Both the position numbers and the translations under genes were made by a program. This document shows, piece by piece, positions 16,844 to 25,619 of a DNA stretch of 64,000 nucleotides. The notes beneath the pieces were generated by a model that was given only the letters and a program-made list of their open reading frames with translations, was not told the DNA's origin and made no database searches. How positions within the stretch are numbered: position 1 is the stretch's first letter; each line of letters starts with the position of its first letter. This DNA is from Polyangiaceae bacterium (lineage in GTDB: Bacteria; Myxococcota_A; Polyangia; Polyangiales; Polyangiaceae), in the NCBI GenBank assembly GCA_019637295.1, contig JAHBVX010000006.1, positions 372,001-436,000 on the forward strand, given 5' to 3'.

Positions 16844-16860
16844 TTAGGGACGTACTCTGT

Positions 16861-17271
16861 GGCGTCGAAGGCGTTCGCTATGCGTCGGCCGAGCACTTCA
16901 TGATGGCGTCCAAGGCGCGTGTCTTCGGCGAGGACGCGCTCGCGCGGGTGCTCCGCTCGCCGGATCCCGCTGCGGCGAAGCGCATCGGGCGCGAGGTGCG
17001 AGGCTTCGACTCCGCGCTGTGGCAAGCCCGCTCGTTCGAGCTGGTCGTGGAGGGCAATCTCCACAAGTTCCGCGCGAACCGCGAGCTCGGCGACTATCTG
17101 CTGTCCACGGCGCCGGCCCTGCTCGTCGAAGCAAGCCCTCGGGAACGCATCTGGGGCATAGGCTTGGGCCCGAGCAACCCCGACGCCCGGGACCCGACCC
17201 GGTGGCGTGGCCGCAACCTGCTCGGCTTCGCCTTGACCGAGGTCAGGAGACAGCTCGCACCAGCGGGCTGA
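16861..17271 (+). pseudogene. NADAR-domain protein, 5' truncated
   Basis: The reading frame from 16861 matches a NADAR domain (YbiA-like, acting on N-glycosidic bonds of ADP-ribose or riboflavin precursors): GVRYASAEHFMMASKARVFG, then AKRIGREVRGFD, LHKFRANREL, LLVEASPRERIWGIGLG and RWRGRNLLGFALTEVR. The usual N-terminal 20-25 residues, with the F-S-N-F-type segment, are missing. The frame is closed by a stop at 16831 and there is no ATG, GTG or TTG before the ATG at 16900, which lies after the conserved S-A-E-H-F. From that ATG only a 123-residue partial domain would be made. A small deletion at about 16844-16860 is the simplest explanation. Confidence 0.65.
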
Positions 17272-17394
17272 AGCGCTGCGCAGCCCTTGCCTCCGCGGCG
17301 CCGACAGCACGCAGCGAGTGCGCGGTGAGGGCTCCAGCATTGGGGTTTTCAGCTCCGGATCCGAGTCGGCACGCAGGTTGCTGGAGGTTCAGCC

Positions 17395-18825
17395 GTGGTG
17401 CTCGCCGATCCCTCCGTGCTGACCTCCACGGTCCCCTCTGCGCCGGTGCTGACGGTCGGCGCGGTGCTGTCGGACACCTACCGGGTCGTGCGCTCACTCG
17501 CGGAGGGCGGCATGGGCGCGGTGTACGAGGCGGAGCACCTTCGCCTCGGCCGGCGCGTCGCGATCAAGGTGTTGCGCGACGAGTTCAGGCGTCATCCGGA
17601 CGCGCTCGCGCGCTTCCGGCGCGAAGCGGAGACCGTCGGCCAGCTCAACAACCCCCACATCGTCCAGGTCTTCGACGTTCACGAGACGGCCGCGGGCGAC
17701 CCGTACTTCGTGATGGAGTTCTTGGAGGGTGAGTCCCTCGCGAGCCGCTTGCACCGTGACGGGCGCCTCGCCATGGCAGACGCGCTGTTGATCACGTCGC
17801 AGCTCGCGTCGGGTCTGGCCTCCGCGCACCAGCAAGGCGTCGTCCATCGTGATCTGAAGCCAGAGAACGTGTTCCTGGTCACGGTCCCGGATCGCCCGGT
17901 GTTCGCCAAGATCCTCGACTTCGGCATCGCGTCGGCGCGCCACGACAGGCCGCGGGTCACGCGCGACAACGAGCTGCTCGGTACGCCCGAGTACATGGCG
18001 CCCGAGCAGGTCCACGGGACTCACGCCGCGGATCATCGCGTCGATCAGTTCTCGCTGGCGGTGGTGTTCTACGAGATGGTGACTGGCAGCGTTCCGTTCA
18101 AGGGCGAAGACGCGATGGCGATCCTGTATCGTGTCGTGCACGAGGAGCCAGTGCCGCTCACGAAGGCCTCGCCCTGGGTGCCCGCGGTGTTCGACGCCGT
18201 GCTCGCGCGCGCGCTGGCCAAAGACCCCACCCAGCGCTTTCCGAGCGTCTCGCAGTTCTCTTGGGCGCTCGAGAACGCCGCCCGTCACGTGGGCGTCTCT
18301 CGCACCAAGCGCGCGCTGCCCAGCGACGTGCCTCACGCGACCGAGCACGTCACGCCGCCCTCGAGCCCCACCAGCCTGCGACCTACCCCGGCGCGAGATC
18401 CACACCAAGAGCAAGTGCGCATCCTGGAGCGAGCGGGGCGCTTGTACGACAACGCCGTAGCCTCGCTGAAGGGAGACCAGCTCGACGATGCGGTGTATGC
18501 CGCAGAGAAGCTGTTCGACCTGGCCGTTCACCACCGCGACGCGGGCCTCTACGAGTTGATGGGTCGCGCCATGCCCACCCTCGACCTCATCTTCGAGCAA
18601 CGCTTGGGGCCGCCCACGACCCGCCTCAGCTGCGTGGACTGCGATCCCAGACGGCTGAACCTCACGCCCAACGCCGCGCGCCTGCTCGCCATCGTTGACG
18701 GCGGTGCATCCGTGGCCGACGTGCTCGCCGGCTCGGGGATGCCTCGCCGCGACACGGTGAGGATGCTCGCGGGCCTGCTGCGACGCGGCGCGCTCCGGGC
18801 GTCGCCGGGCACGGGCCGAGCCTAG
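17395..18825 (+). CDS. Ser/Thr protein kinase (Hanks type)
   Basis: A 476-residue soluble kinase. The catalytic domain covers residues 28-300: glycine loop LAEGGMGAVYEAEH, Lys58 in VAIKVLRD, HRDLKPENVFL with catalytic Asp153, DFGIAS, and the APE motif in GTPEYMAPEQV. After a Pro/Ser-rich linker there is a C-terminal helical region of about 130 residues containing LSCVDC and a winged-helix-like end (ASVADVLAGSGMPRRDTVRM). No membrane segment is seen. It has a good GGAGG site 7 bases before the GTG start. It sits between two Hsp70 genes, so regulation of the chaperone system by phosphorylation is plausible but not shown. Confidence 0.9.
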   Translation: MVLADPSVLTSTVPSAPVLTVGAVLSDTYRVVRSLAEGGMGAVYEAEHLRLGRRVAIKVLRDEFRRHPDALARFRREAETVGQLNNPHIVQVFDVHETAAGDPYFVMEFLEGESLASRLHRDGRLAMADALLITSQLASGLASAHQQGVVHRDLKPENVFLVTVPDRPVFAKILDFGIASARHDRPRVTRDNELLGTPEYMAPEQVHGTHAADHRVDQFSLAVVFYEMVTGSVPFKGEDAMAILYRVVHEEPVPLTKASPWVPAVFDAVLARALAKDPTQRFPSVSQFSWALENAARHVGVSRTKRALPSDVPHATEHVTPPSSPTSLRPTPARDPHQEQVRILERAGRLYDNAVASLKGDQLDDAVYAAEKLFDLAVHHRDAGLYELMGRAMPTLDLIFEQRLGPPTTRLSCVDCDPRRLNLTPNAARLLAIVDGGASVADVLAGSGMPRRDTVRMLAGLLRRGALRASPGTGRA

Positions 18826-18881
18826 CGCTCTCGCTTTCGATTGCCCGCGACGTCGCGTCCGCGTAGTACCCGTCCGCGCGG

Positions 18882-21629
18882 ATGAAATCGCCGTTCATCG
18901 TCGGGATCGACCTGGGCACGACCCACTCGGTCGTCGCGTGCGCGCGTGGCGAGGAACCTGCGTCGATCTTCGACGTGCCGCAGCTCGTCGGGCTGCACGA
19001 GGTCGAGGCGCGCCCGCTCTTGCCCTCGTTCCTGTACGCCGCGACGGACGCCGAGTCACCTCGGGACCTCTGGGGTGACGCGCCCTGGGTCGTCGGGGAG
19101 CTGGCGCGCCGGCGGGGCCGGGAGGTCCCCGGGCGCCTCGTCAGCAGCGCCAAGAGCTGGCTCTGCCACGAGCGCGTGGACCGGACCGCGGCCATCTTGC
19201 CGTGGGGCACGGACGACGAGTCGCAGCCACGCCTCTCACCGGTTGACGCGAGCGCGCGTCTGCTGGCTCACATTCGCGCCGCGTGGGACGCGGCGCACCC
19301 GGAGGCCGGGCTTCGGGCTCAGCTCGTGGTGCTCACCGTGCCTGCGAGCTTCGATCAAGTGGCGCGCGAGCTGACGCTCCAGGCCGCCGAGCGTGTTGGC
19401 CTCACGGTGCGCCTGCTCGAGGAGCCGCAGGCGGCGTTCTACGACTACTTCGCCAACGCCGGTCGTGATGCGCTGGAGTTGCTGGTGGCGACACGCAGCG
19501 AGGCGAGCGTCCTGGTAGTCGATGTCGGCGGCGGCACTACGGATCTGACGCTCATCCGCGTGGCTCGCTCGCCCGACGCTGCCCTCGGGGTGACTCGCAC
19601 CGCCGTAGGCCGTCACTTGTTGCTCGGTGGGGACAACTTCGATCTGGCCCTGGCGCATCAGCTCGAGGCGCGCCTCGCCGGAGCCGCGTCGCGCCTACCA
19701 CCAGCTCGTTTCGTCGAGCTGACTCTGGCGTGCCGCGGCGCCAAGGAGCGACTGCTTGGACCGGACGCCCCCGAGTCGGTGGCCATCGCGCTCGCCGACC
19801 GGGGCTCCCTGTTGGTTGGCAGCACGCTGCGCGCAGAGCTCGGTCGCGAGGAGACCGAGCGCGCCGTACTCGACGGCTTCTTTCCGCTGGTGGGGCGGGA
19901 CGCCGAGCTCGCTCGCCCCCGCGGCGGGCTGGTGGCGTTCGGGTTGCCGTACGAGACCGACCCGGCGATCACTCGCCACGTCGCGGCGTTCTTGGCGCGA
20001 CACCTCGCGCCGTCCGACTCCATCGACGCGGTGCTGCTCAACGGCGGAGTGTTCAACTCGCCGGGCATCACGGCGCGGATGCTCGAGGCCATCGCGCAGC
20101 TGCAGTACGGGTCCCCGGCTCGCTTGCCCGAGTCGAACCCGGATCTCGCCGTCGCGCTGGGGGCGGTGGCTCACGGCCGCGCGCTGCTTGGACGGGGAAC
20201 GCTGATCGGCGGCGGCAGCGCCCGGGGCTATTTCGTGGGCGTCGAGGCCGAGGGACCGGTGAAGCGCGCCGTCTGCGTAGTGCCGCGAGGGGCCGCTGAG
20301 GGCGAGCGGCATCGAGTCGAGCAACAGCGGTTCGTCCTGCGCGTGGGCAAGCCCGTGCGCTTCGACGTCTACTCGCGCGACAGCGGCAACGTCGCTCGCG
20401 CGGGCGAGGTCGTGGAGGTGTCGGATGCCGCGTTCGAGCGCTTGGCGCCCGTGGCGCTGACGTTCCACACGGAGGACGCGGCTGGGGAGCTGCCCGTGGT
20501 CCTCGAGGGCGAGGTCACGTCGGTGGGTACGCTGGATCTGTCCTGCGTCGAGTCGAGCTCCGAGCAGTCGCCGCAGCCACGGCGCTTTCGGCTGGCGTTC
20601 GACCTGCGCGCGGACGCGGAGCAGACCGACCCCGAGGAGCGAGCGCGCCAGTCGCTGAGGCCAGGTCGCACCAGCCTCAGGCCCGAAGGGGCGCGCTTCG
20701 AACGAGCCTGCGAGGCGCTCGAGCAAGTGTTCGGCAAGGGACGCGGCGACGTGAAGCAGCGCGCCGTCAAGGATCTCTGGCGAGAACTCGAGCGACTCCT
20801 CGGCGAGCGCGGCTCCTGGAGCGGCGAGCTCGCGCGCGCGTTGTTCGACACGCTCTCGCCGCACGAGAAGAGTCGGCGGCGGTCGGCCGATCACGAGCGC
20901 GTGTTCTGGATGCTGGCGGGCTTTCTGCTACGTCCCGGCTACGGCCATCCGCTCGACGGCCGTCGGATCGAGACGATCGCGCCGCTGTTCGAGCCTGGCT
21001 TGACCTTCGCGGGCGAAGCGCGGGGCTGGCAACAGCTCTGGATCGCGTGGCGGCGGCTGGCCGGAGGGCTCGACGAAGCGCGACAGACGCGCATTCGCGA
21101 TCGCATCGATCCGTTCCTTGCCGTCGAGGGACAGGGCGGCAAGAAGCCCAAGGGGTTCAAGCCCCAGGCCTGGGACGAGATGCTCGAGCTCGGCGCGGCC
21201 CTCGAGCGCATGCCCTGGCAGCGACGCGCGCAGCTCGGCGAGTGGCTCATCGAGCGAAGCTTCTCGGATCGCAATCCGCGCTTGTGGTCCGCGATCGGGC
21301 GGCTGGGAGCTCGCATCCCCACCTACGCCAGCGCGCATCACGTCGTCCCTCCGCGGGTCGCAGAGCAGTGGGTGGATCACGTGCTGCGCGAGAAGTGGGC
21401 CGAGCAGCCCCTGGCCCCGCGGGCAGCGCGGGATCTCGCGCGCGTCAGCGGCGATCGGGCGCGGGATCTCGCGGAGTCCGTGCGCGCCAAGGTCGAGCGA
21501 GCGCTGCGCGACCACGGCGCGGACGAAGAGTGGCTGAGGTCCGTGCGTGAGCACGTGCCGCTCGACGATCGGGACCGCGCCGAGTTCTTCGGTGCGGACG
21601 TGCCGGCAGGGCTGCGGCTGGTGGAGTGA
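18882..21629 (+). CDS. Hsp70-family chaperone with DUF3731 C-terminus
   Basis: A 915-residue fusion. Residues 1-560 form an Hsp70-like ATPase and substrate domain (GIDLGTTHSVVACARG, VVDVGGGTTDLTLI, AVLLNGGVFNSPG). The C-terminal 350 residues match DUF3731, an all-helical extension (GKGRGDVKQRAVKDLWREL, LFDTLSPHEKSRRRSADHER, WMLAGFLLRPGYGHPLD). This long form is normally found next to a shorter Hsp70 and a DUF2760 gene; here the kinase gene and NADAR remnant come between them. It probably works with the shorter copy as a dedicated chaperone pair with unknown client. Confidence 0.9.
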   Translation: MKSPFIVGIDLGTTHSVVACARGEEPASIFDVPQLVGLHEVEARPLLPSFLYAATDAESPRDLWGDAPWVVGELARRRGREVPGRLVSSAKSWLCHERVDRTAAILPWGTDDESQPRLSPVDASARLLAHIRAAWDAAHPEAGLRAQLVVLTVPASFDQVARELTLQAAERVGLTVRLLEEPQAAFYDYFANAGRDALELLVATRSEASVLVVDVGGGTTDLTLIRVARSPDAALGVTRTAVGRHLLLGGDNFDLALAHQLEARLAGAASRLPPARFVELTLACRGAKERLLGPDAPESVAIALADRGSLLVGSTLRAELGREETERAVLDGFFPLVGRDAELARPRGGLVAFGLPYETDPAITRHVAAFLARHLAPSDSIDAVLLNGGVFNSPGITARMLEAIAQLQYGSPARLPESNPDLAVALGAVAHGRALLGRGTLIGGGSARGYFVGVEAEGPVKRAVCVVPRGAAEGERHRVEQQRFVLRVGKPVRFDVYSRDSGNVARAGEVVEVSDAAFERLAPVALTFHTEDAAGELPVVLEGEVTSVGTLDLSCVESSSEQSPQPRRFRLAFDLRADAEQTDPEERARQSLRPGRTSLRPEGARFERACEALEQVFGKGRGDVKQRAVKDLWRELERLLGERGSWSGELARALFDTLSPHEKSRRRSADHERVFWMLAGFLLRPGYGHPLDGRRIETIAPLFEPGLTFAGEARGWQQLWIAWRRLAGGLDEARQTRIRDRIDPFLAVEGQGGKKPKGFKPQAWDEMLELGAALERMPWQRRAQLGEWLIERSFSDRNPRLWSAIGRLGARIPTYASAHHVVPPRVAEQWVDHVLREKWAEQPLAPRAARDLARVSGDRARDLAESVRAKVERALRDHGADEEWLRSVREHVPLDDRDRAEFFGADVPAGLRLVE

Positions 21630-21686
21630 CGACCCAAGGGGGAGGGCTCCGCGCCGGCCCTGAAATATCGCGAGCCCCCGCGGCGA

Positions 21687-22280
21687 ATGGGAGGGAGGAT
21701 GCTTCCGCTCGGGATGGCGCTACCACCCCCTGTCTTCATGGCCCCACCGCCCGACGAACCCGCCGAGGGGCTCGCCAGCCTGCGCCCGGTGATCCGGGCG
21801 GTGGTCACGCGCGTGCTCGGCGCGGGAGCGAGCCGCGCGGACGTGGAGGACTGCACCAGCGAGACCTTCCGCCGGGCGCTCGAGGGTCAGAGCCGCCTGC
21901 AACCGGGCGCGCCCCTCGGGCCCTGGGTCGTCGGCATCGCGCGCCATGTCGCGCTCGACGCGGGCCGCGCCCGGTCGCGGTCTTTGGCACGGACGGGCCG
22001 CAGCCGTGACGCAGAGGGCGACGGACTCGATGCGGTGCCGGACTCAGGGCCAGCGCCGGACCTGCTCGTGCAACGAGCCGAGGTTCAGTCGAAGGTGCGC
22101 GCCGCCCTGGCGGAGCTGAGCGATGACCAGCGCCGGGCGCTGGAGCTGTTTCACCTCGAGGGCCTGGCGTATCGCGAGATCGCGGCGCGGCTGGAGGTCC
22201 CGCTCGGCACCGTGTGCACCTGGGTGGCCCGCGGTCGACGCGCCCTCGCTCGAGCATTCCCCGAAGGAAGAGACGCATGA
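21687..22280 (+). CDS. ECF-type RNA polymerase sigma factor
   Basis: A 197-residue sigma-70 family factor. Region 2 is at about residues 28-95 (SRADVEDCTSETFRRALE, LGPWVVGIARHVALDAGRAR). Region 4 is at about residues 130-190 (LAELSDDQRRALELFHLEGL, AYREIAARLEVPLGTVCTWV). Several starts are possible (21687, 21699, 21714, 21738); the SD-like GGGAGG at 21693-21698 is best placed for a start later than 21687, so the N-terminus is uncertain. It overlaps the anti-sigma gene by ATGA. Confidence 0.85.
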   Translation: MGGRMLPLGMALPPPVFMAPPPDEPAEGLASLRPVIRAVVTRVLGAGASRADVEDCTSETFRRALEGQSRLQPGAPLGPWVVGIARHVALDAGRARSRSLARTGRSRDAEGDGLDAVPDSGPAPDLLVQRAEVQSKVRAALAELSDDQRRALELFHLEGLAYREIAARLEVPLGTVCTWVARGRRALARAFPEGRDA

Positions 22281-22768
22281 CTCGACTCGAACTCGAACTG
22301 GTCTTTGCTCCGGATGGCCACCTGCGCGACGAGGCTCTGGTCGCGTTGGGGGACGGCCAGACGGAGATCGTGCCCAGCGAAGCCCTCTCGCACCTCGAGG
22401 GCTGCAGCACGTGCGAAGCGCGCCTCGGCGAGCAGGCGCTGTGGTCGCTCGAGGCCCGCGCCGCGCTCGAGCTGGTGGCAGCGGAGCGCGCCGGCGCACG
22501 CTTCCCTTGGCTCGTCGTCACGCTCGCGGCCGCTGTCGCGCTCGCGGGGCTCGTCCCCGCGCTGCCGGAGGTCATGGCGCTTCCGGCCCTGCTCACTCAC
22601 GGACTGCCCGTGCTGCTCAAGGCGCTGGGCGCGGCGCTCCGTCACGCACCCTCCGACACGTCACTGCTCGGCGTGTGGGTAGCCGTCACCGTCATGGCCA
22701 CGCTGTTGGCCGTCGTGCTCAGCCGCATCGCGCCTCGGCACATCGCCTGGAGAGGAACCGACCGATGA
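22277..22768 (+). CDS. membrane anti-sigma factor (zinc-finger type)
   Basis: A 163-residue protein with a short cytoplasmic N-terminus carrying HLEGCSTCEARL, the H-x3-C-x2-C pattern of zinc-binding anti-sigma domains, then two hydrophobic segments (FPWLVVTLAAAVALAGLV and LGVWVAVTVMATLLAVVL). It overlaps the sigma gene upstream and the STN-domain gene downstream by four bases each. It should hold the ECF factor inactive at the membrane until a signal releases it. Confidence 0.75.
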   Translation: MTRLELELVFAPDGHLRDEALVALGDGQTEIVPSEALSHLEGCSTCEARLGEQALWSLEARAALELVAAERAGARFPWLVVTLAAAVALAGLVPALPEVMALPALLTHGLPVLLKALGAALRHAPSDTSLLGVWVAVTVMATLLAVVLSRIAPRHIAWRGTDR

Positions 22769-24042
22769 AGCTCGCGCTGGTCGTCATCATCATCACTCTC
22801 ACCTGGCTCGCGCCGTTCGCGGCGAGCGCCGAGATCCGTCGGGAGGGCGAATGGCCCAGCGACGATCCTTCAGTGTCGCTCGAGCTGGAGCAAACGCCGC
22901 GCTCCGAGGCTCTCAAGCAGCTCGCCAAGGCAGCAGGCTGGAGCATCGTCGTGGACTCACCGAGCCGGGACTTGATCGATGTGCGGGTGCAGGACCAACC
23001 CGCCAGCCGGGTGCTCGAGATCCTGCTCTCGGATCGCGCGTACCGCGTCTCTCGTGAGGGCTCGCTGCTGCACGTGCGGCTCGAGCCCGCGCCCGCGGTC
23101 GCCCCCCCCGAGCCGGCCGAGCCGCCCGCGGCGGCGGCGGCGACGGCTGCTGCTCCCACACCGCCGGCTCCGATCCTGTCCGCCGCACCTCCGCCCGCGG
23201 CGCCGACGGGCAAGCGCGGCGACGATCGCATCGTGACGGGCGGCCGGACGCGCGTGGAAGCCGGCGAGGTCGTCCGCGATCTGGTGATCATGGGTGGACG
23301 CGCCGAGGTGCTCGGGCACGTCACCGGAGATCTGTCGATCATGGGCGGCAGCGCGACGCTTCGCCCCGGCGCCCGAGTGGACGGCGACGCCACCGTGCTG
23401 GGCGGCACCCTGTCCATCGAGGACGACGCGAGCATCGCGGGCAACGTCGCCGTGCTCGGCGGGAAGGTCGACCGCAAGGATGGCAGCGATGTCGGCAAGA
23501 TCTCCACCAGCGCGCTCACTCGCGCCAGCAGCGAGGGCAAGGGCTTGCTCGCAGGCATCAGCCGTGCGCTCTCTCGAACCGCGCTGTTGTTCGTGTTCGG
23601 CGCGGTGCTCCTCGCGCTGGCCACACGGCGCATGGAGGACATGGAGAAGGAGGTGGCGGCTCGACCGATGCGCACCTTCGCGCTCGGCGTCGTGGGCCTG
23701 CTGCTGGCGGCGATCGCCGTGCTCGTGCTCACGGTCTCGATCGTTGGCATCCCGCTCGCCGCCGTGGGCGCCATCGCCGCCGTCGTCGCGACCTACGTCG
23801 GGATCGCCGCCGTGCTCGGTACGCTGGGCGGCGCGTTGATCCACCACAAGACGGACAACGCCTACGCTCACCTGGCGGTGGGGTGCGCCGCGTATCTCCT
23901 GCTGTCGTCGCTGCCGTGGATCGGCGGGCTCGTCACGCTGCTCGTCGTCGTCTCCGGCTTCGGCGCCATCATCGCGACGCGCGGAGCGGGCTTCTACCGC
24001 AAGCGGGTGGAGCGCGGGCCCTACCGCACCGCGGGGACGTGA
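22765..24042 (+). CDS. STN-domain / bactofilin-like membrane protein
   Basis: A 425-residue protein. A signal peptide is followed by an STN-like domain at residues 30-110 (LEQTPRSEALKQLAKAAGWS, then VDSPSRDLIDVRVQDQPASR), the short domain found in secretins and TonB transducers. A Pro/Ala linker leads to a beta-helix-like stretch of glycine-led strands (VIMGGRAEVLGHVTGDLSIM and VLGGTLSIEDDASIAGN) similar to bactofilins or polymer-forming proteins. The last 160 residues hold several transmembrane helices. As the third gene of the sigma/anti-sigma operon it is likely the signal sensor or a target of the system (inference). Confidence 0.7.
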   Translation: MKLALVVIIITLTWLAPFAASAEIRREGEWPSDDPSVSLELEQTPRSEALKQLAKAAGWSIVVDSPSRDLIDVRVQDQPASRVLEILLSDRAYRVSREGSLLHVRLEPAPAVAPPEPAEPPAAAAATAAAPTPPAPILSAAPPPAAPTGKRGDDRIVTGGRTRVEAGEVVRDLVIMGGRAEVLGHVTGDLSIMGGSATLRPGARVDGDATVLGGTLSIEDDASIAGNVAVLGGKVDRKDGSDVGKISTSALTRASSEGKGLLAGISRALSRTALLFVFGAVLLALATRRMEDMEKEVAARPMRTFALGVVGLLLAAIAVLVLTVSIVGIPLAAVGAIAAVVATYVGIAAVLGTLGGALIHHKTDNAYAHLAVGCAAYLLLSSLPWIGGLVTLLVVVSGFGAIIATRGAGFYRKRVERGPYRTAGT

Positions 24043-24059
24043 CCGCGGCGGCGCCTCGG

Positions 24060-24662
24060 TCAGCTGGCGCCGCAGTAGCTCTGGGGCAGCCCGCACTGTG
24101 CCACCGCGCAGGGCGCGAGGCTGCCGCAAGACGTGTCGTTGAAGCAGCCGACGCATGCCGGGGAAGGCGTCGTCGAGTTGCAGCCCGTGAGGCACTCGGA
24201 CATGGGCAAGCCGGGGCAGCACGCCGTGAGCTGCGCGCAGGTCGTGTTGCAGTTGGTGCTCGGGGCTCCGCCGGAGCCGGTTGAGCCACCGCTGCCCGTC
24301 GACGAACACGCGCCCGACATGCACGTCGCGGTAAACTGGCAGGTCCCCGCCGACGACGTGCACGAGCCGCTCGCGCTGGTGCCGCTCAAGCTAGCCGTGC
24401 AGCTCGTGTCGCTGGACGAGAAGTTGAGCGAGCCGCCGCTGACCGTGCCCTGGTAGGCATCGCCGCTCGGCGAGCACACCACCGTCACGCTACAGCCGTT
24501 CTGGCTGACGCTGCAGGACGAGTCGATGCACGAGCCGCTCAGCGCCCAGGAGCCCGCGACCTGCGGGCAGCTCCCGGTCCCTCCGCTTCCGCCACCCGAG
24601 CTACAGCCCCAAACCGCTCCGACGCTCGCCAGGCCCACGACCACCACGCTGATCCAACGCAT
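24060..24662 (-). CDS. Cys-rich secreted lipoprotein
   Basis: A 200-residue lipoprotein with signal MRWISVVVVGLASVGAVWGC and a Gly/Ser spacer (SSGGGSGGTG). The first domain (about residues 30-115) is Ser/Thr-rich beta with paired cysteines (SGSCIDSSCSVSQNGCS). After a short GSGGSTGSGG linker comes a second Cys-rich domain (NCNTTCAQLTACC, CLTGC, CVGCF) with at least ten cysteines, like the disulphide modules in other lipoproteins in this window. It is convergent with the STN-domain gene. Function unknown. Confidence 0.7.
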   Translation of the reverse strand: MRWISVVVVGLASVGAVWGCSSGGGSGGTGSCPQVAGSWALSGSCIDSSCSVSQNGCSVTVVCSPSGDAYQGTVSGGSLNFSSSDTSCTASLSGTSASGSCTSSAGTCQFTATCMSGACSSTGSGGSTGSGGAPSTNCNTTCAQLTACCPGLPMSECLTGCNSTTPSPACVGCFNDTSCGSLAPCAVAQCGLPQSYCGAS

Positions 24663-24799
24663 GGCGGGGCAGTACCACTGACCTGAGGTATCCGCCAGCG
24701 GGCGAGCTGAACACCGCTGGCGACGGGACACGCCGACATAGCCGAGGTTGCCGCGCGCACCGCGGCCCGCGTCGAGCGCATTCTGCGCACGCACGGCCG

Positions 24800-25080
24800 T
24801 CCACGCCGCCCAGGTCGGCTGGCGGAGGGGTCTCGACCTGGGGCGCTTCGTATCCCCGCGTACCGCTCACTGCGATTGACCCGAGGAACCGTTCGAAGTC
24901 AGGTTGCCCCCGCTCGAACACCTCGGGCCGTGAGTGGTACACGGCCATCAAGAGCACAGGGTACTCGTATCGGGCTCGAAACTGGCGGTGCTCCATCGTG
25001 AAGCCAGGACGGCTGAACACCACCCGCAAGCGTGCTTCAGGGGTGGGCTGATCAACGTGCCAAGGTGATGGTGGCCTCAT
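24800..25080 (-). pseudogene. fragment of a DcrB/PsbP-like protein
   Basis: A piece of real-looking coding sequence without proper ends: RLRVVFSRPGFTMEHRQF, FRARYEYPVLLMAVYHSRPE and PDFERFLGSIAVSGTR. The latter resembles the C-terminal F-x-x-F-L-x-S-I pattern of small DcrB/PsbP-like domains. The upstream part is replaced by the antisense of transposase remnant 1 at about 25080, so the gene seems cut by that insertion. Family assignment is tentative. Confidence 0.35.
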
Positions 25081-25084
25081 GACG

Positions 25085-25420
25085 GTGCGTGCAGCCCACC
25101 GGCGAAGGTCCCTGCGCTCGGATGCCTTGCCCTTCGCCGTGGTCTCGCTCGATGGCAAGTCAACGGGGATTTCGTCCTGCAACGACGGTCGCGCAGCGCC
25201 AAACCGGTGAGTCCGAGCGCGTTGGTCGGTGCGGTGCGCACCATCACAAGCACCCTGATCAGCAACTCCGCCAAGCCCTGCATCGACGTCTTTCCCGTCC
25301 CGGCTCGCACCAACGAGATGGGGGCATTCTCTGCAGCGCTCGCCCAACTGATGACGACCCATCCCGCGCTCGATATTCGTCTCGTCTCCTACGACGCCGG
25401 CGCCGCTTCGCTCGCTATGT
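25085..25420 (+). mobile_element. DDE transposase remnant 1
   Basis: Two frames together read as the middle of a DDE transposase: LPFAVVSLDGKSTGI (first catalytic Asp region) in one frame, ended by a stop at about 25207, then RTITSTLISNSAKPCID and TNEMGAFSAALAQLM, LVSYDAGAASLA (second Asp) in another. It breaks off at about 25420. Positions 25321-25415 are nearly identical to 30263-30354 (five substitutions and a 3-base gap), so both come from the same IS type (ISAs1/IS4-like; exact family not settled). Confidence 0.6.
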
Positions 25421-25450
25421 ACCGTCACCCGGTTGCTCTTCATCGGATCA

Positions 25451-25490
25451 ATGGTGGGCCGGGTGGGGCCGGGTGGGGCCGGGTGGGCCA
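25451..25490. repeat. 10-bp tandem repeat
   Basis: About three and a half copies of a G-rich decamer (unit GGGTGGGGCC) directly follow transposase remnant 1. It probably arose by slippage at the broken end; no function is evident. Confidence 0.7.
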
Positions 25491-25570
25491 CGCCTTGACA
25501 CACTTGCGTTGACCGGTCACCCTTCAACGCTCAGCGCCAGTTCCGTGACTGAAAGGGGGTGGCCGTGATC

Positions 25571-25610
25571 AAGCCAAGCCAAGCCAAGCCAAGCCAAGCC
25601 AAGCCAAGCC
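25571..25610 (+). repeat. pentanucleotide microsatellite (AAGCC)x8
   Basis: Eight perfect copies of AAGCC lie between a strong SD plus GTG (AAGGGGG at 25553-25559, GTG at 25565) and the hydrophobic core of a lipoprotein signal peptide. A 5-bp unit changes the frame with each gain or loss, the layout of a phase-variable contingency locus. Confidence 0.9.
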
Positions 25611-25619
25611 CTGCTGTCG

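Noticed and set aside
16830-16858. A TTGACA box that could be a sigma-70 -35 element before the NADAR remnant
   Set aside because: The matching -10 position (TACTCT) is poor, and the bases are better explained as the centre of the palindrome.
14941-17340. A 799-codon minus-strand frame opposite the first Hsp70
   Set aside because: Rich in Arg/His/Ala as expected of antisense; the Hsp70 motifs are on the plus strand.
22957-24363. A 468-codon minus-strand frame across the STN-domain gene
   Set aside because: Antisense shadow; the three-gene overlap chain supports the plus strand.
25571-25610. The AAGCC array as a CRISPR-like repeat
   Set aside because: Units are 5 bp and contiguous with no spacers and no cas genes; it is a microsatellite.
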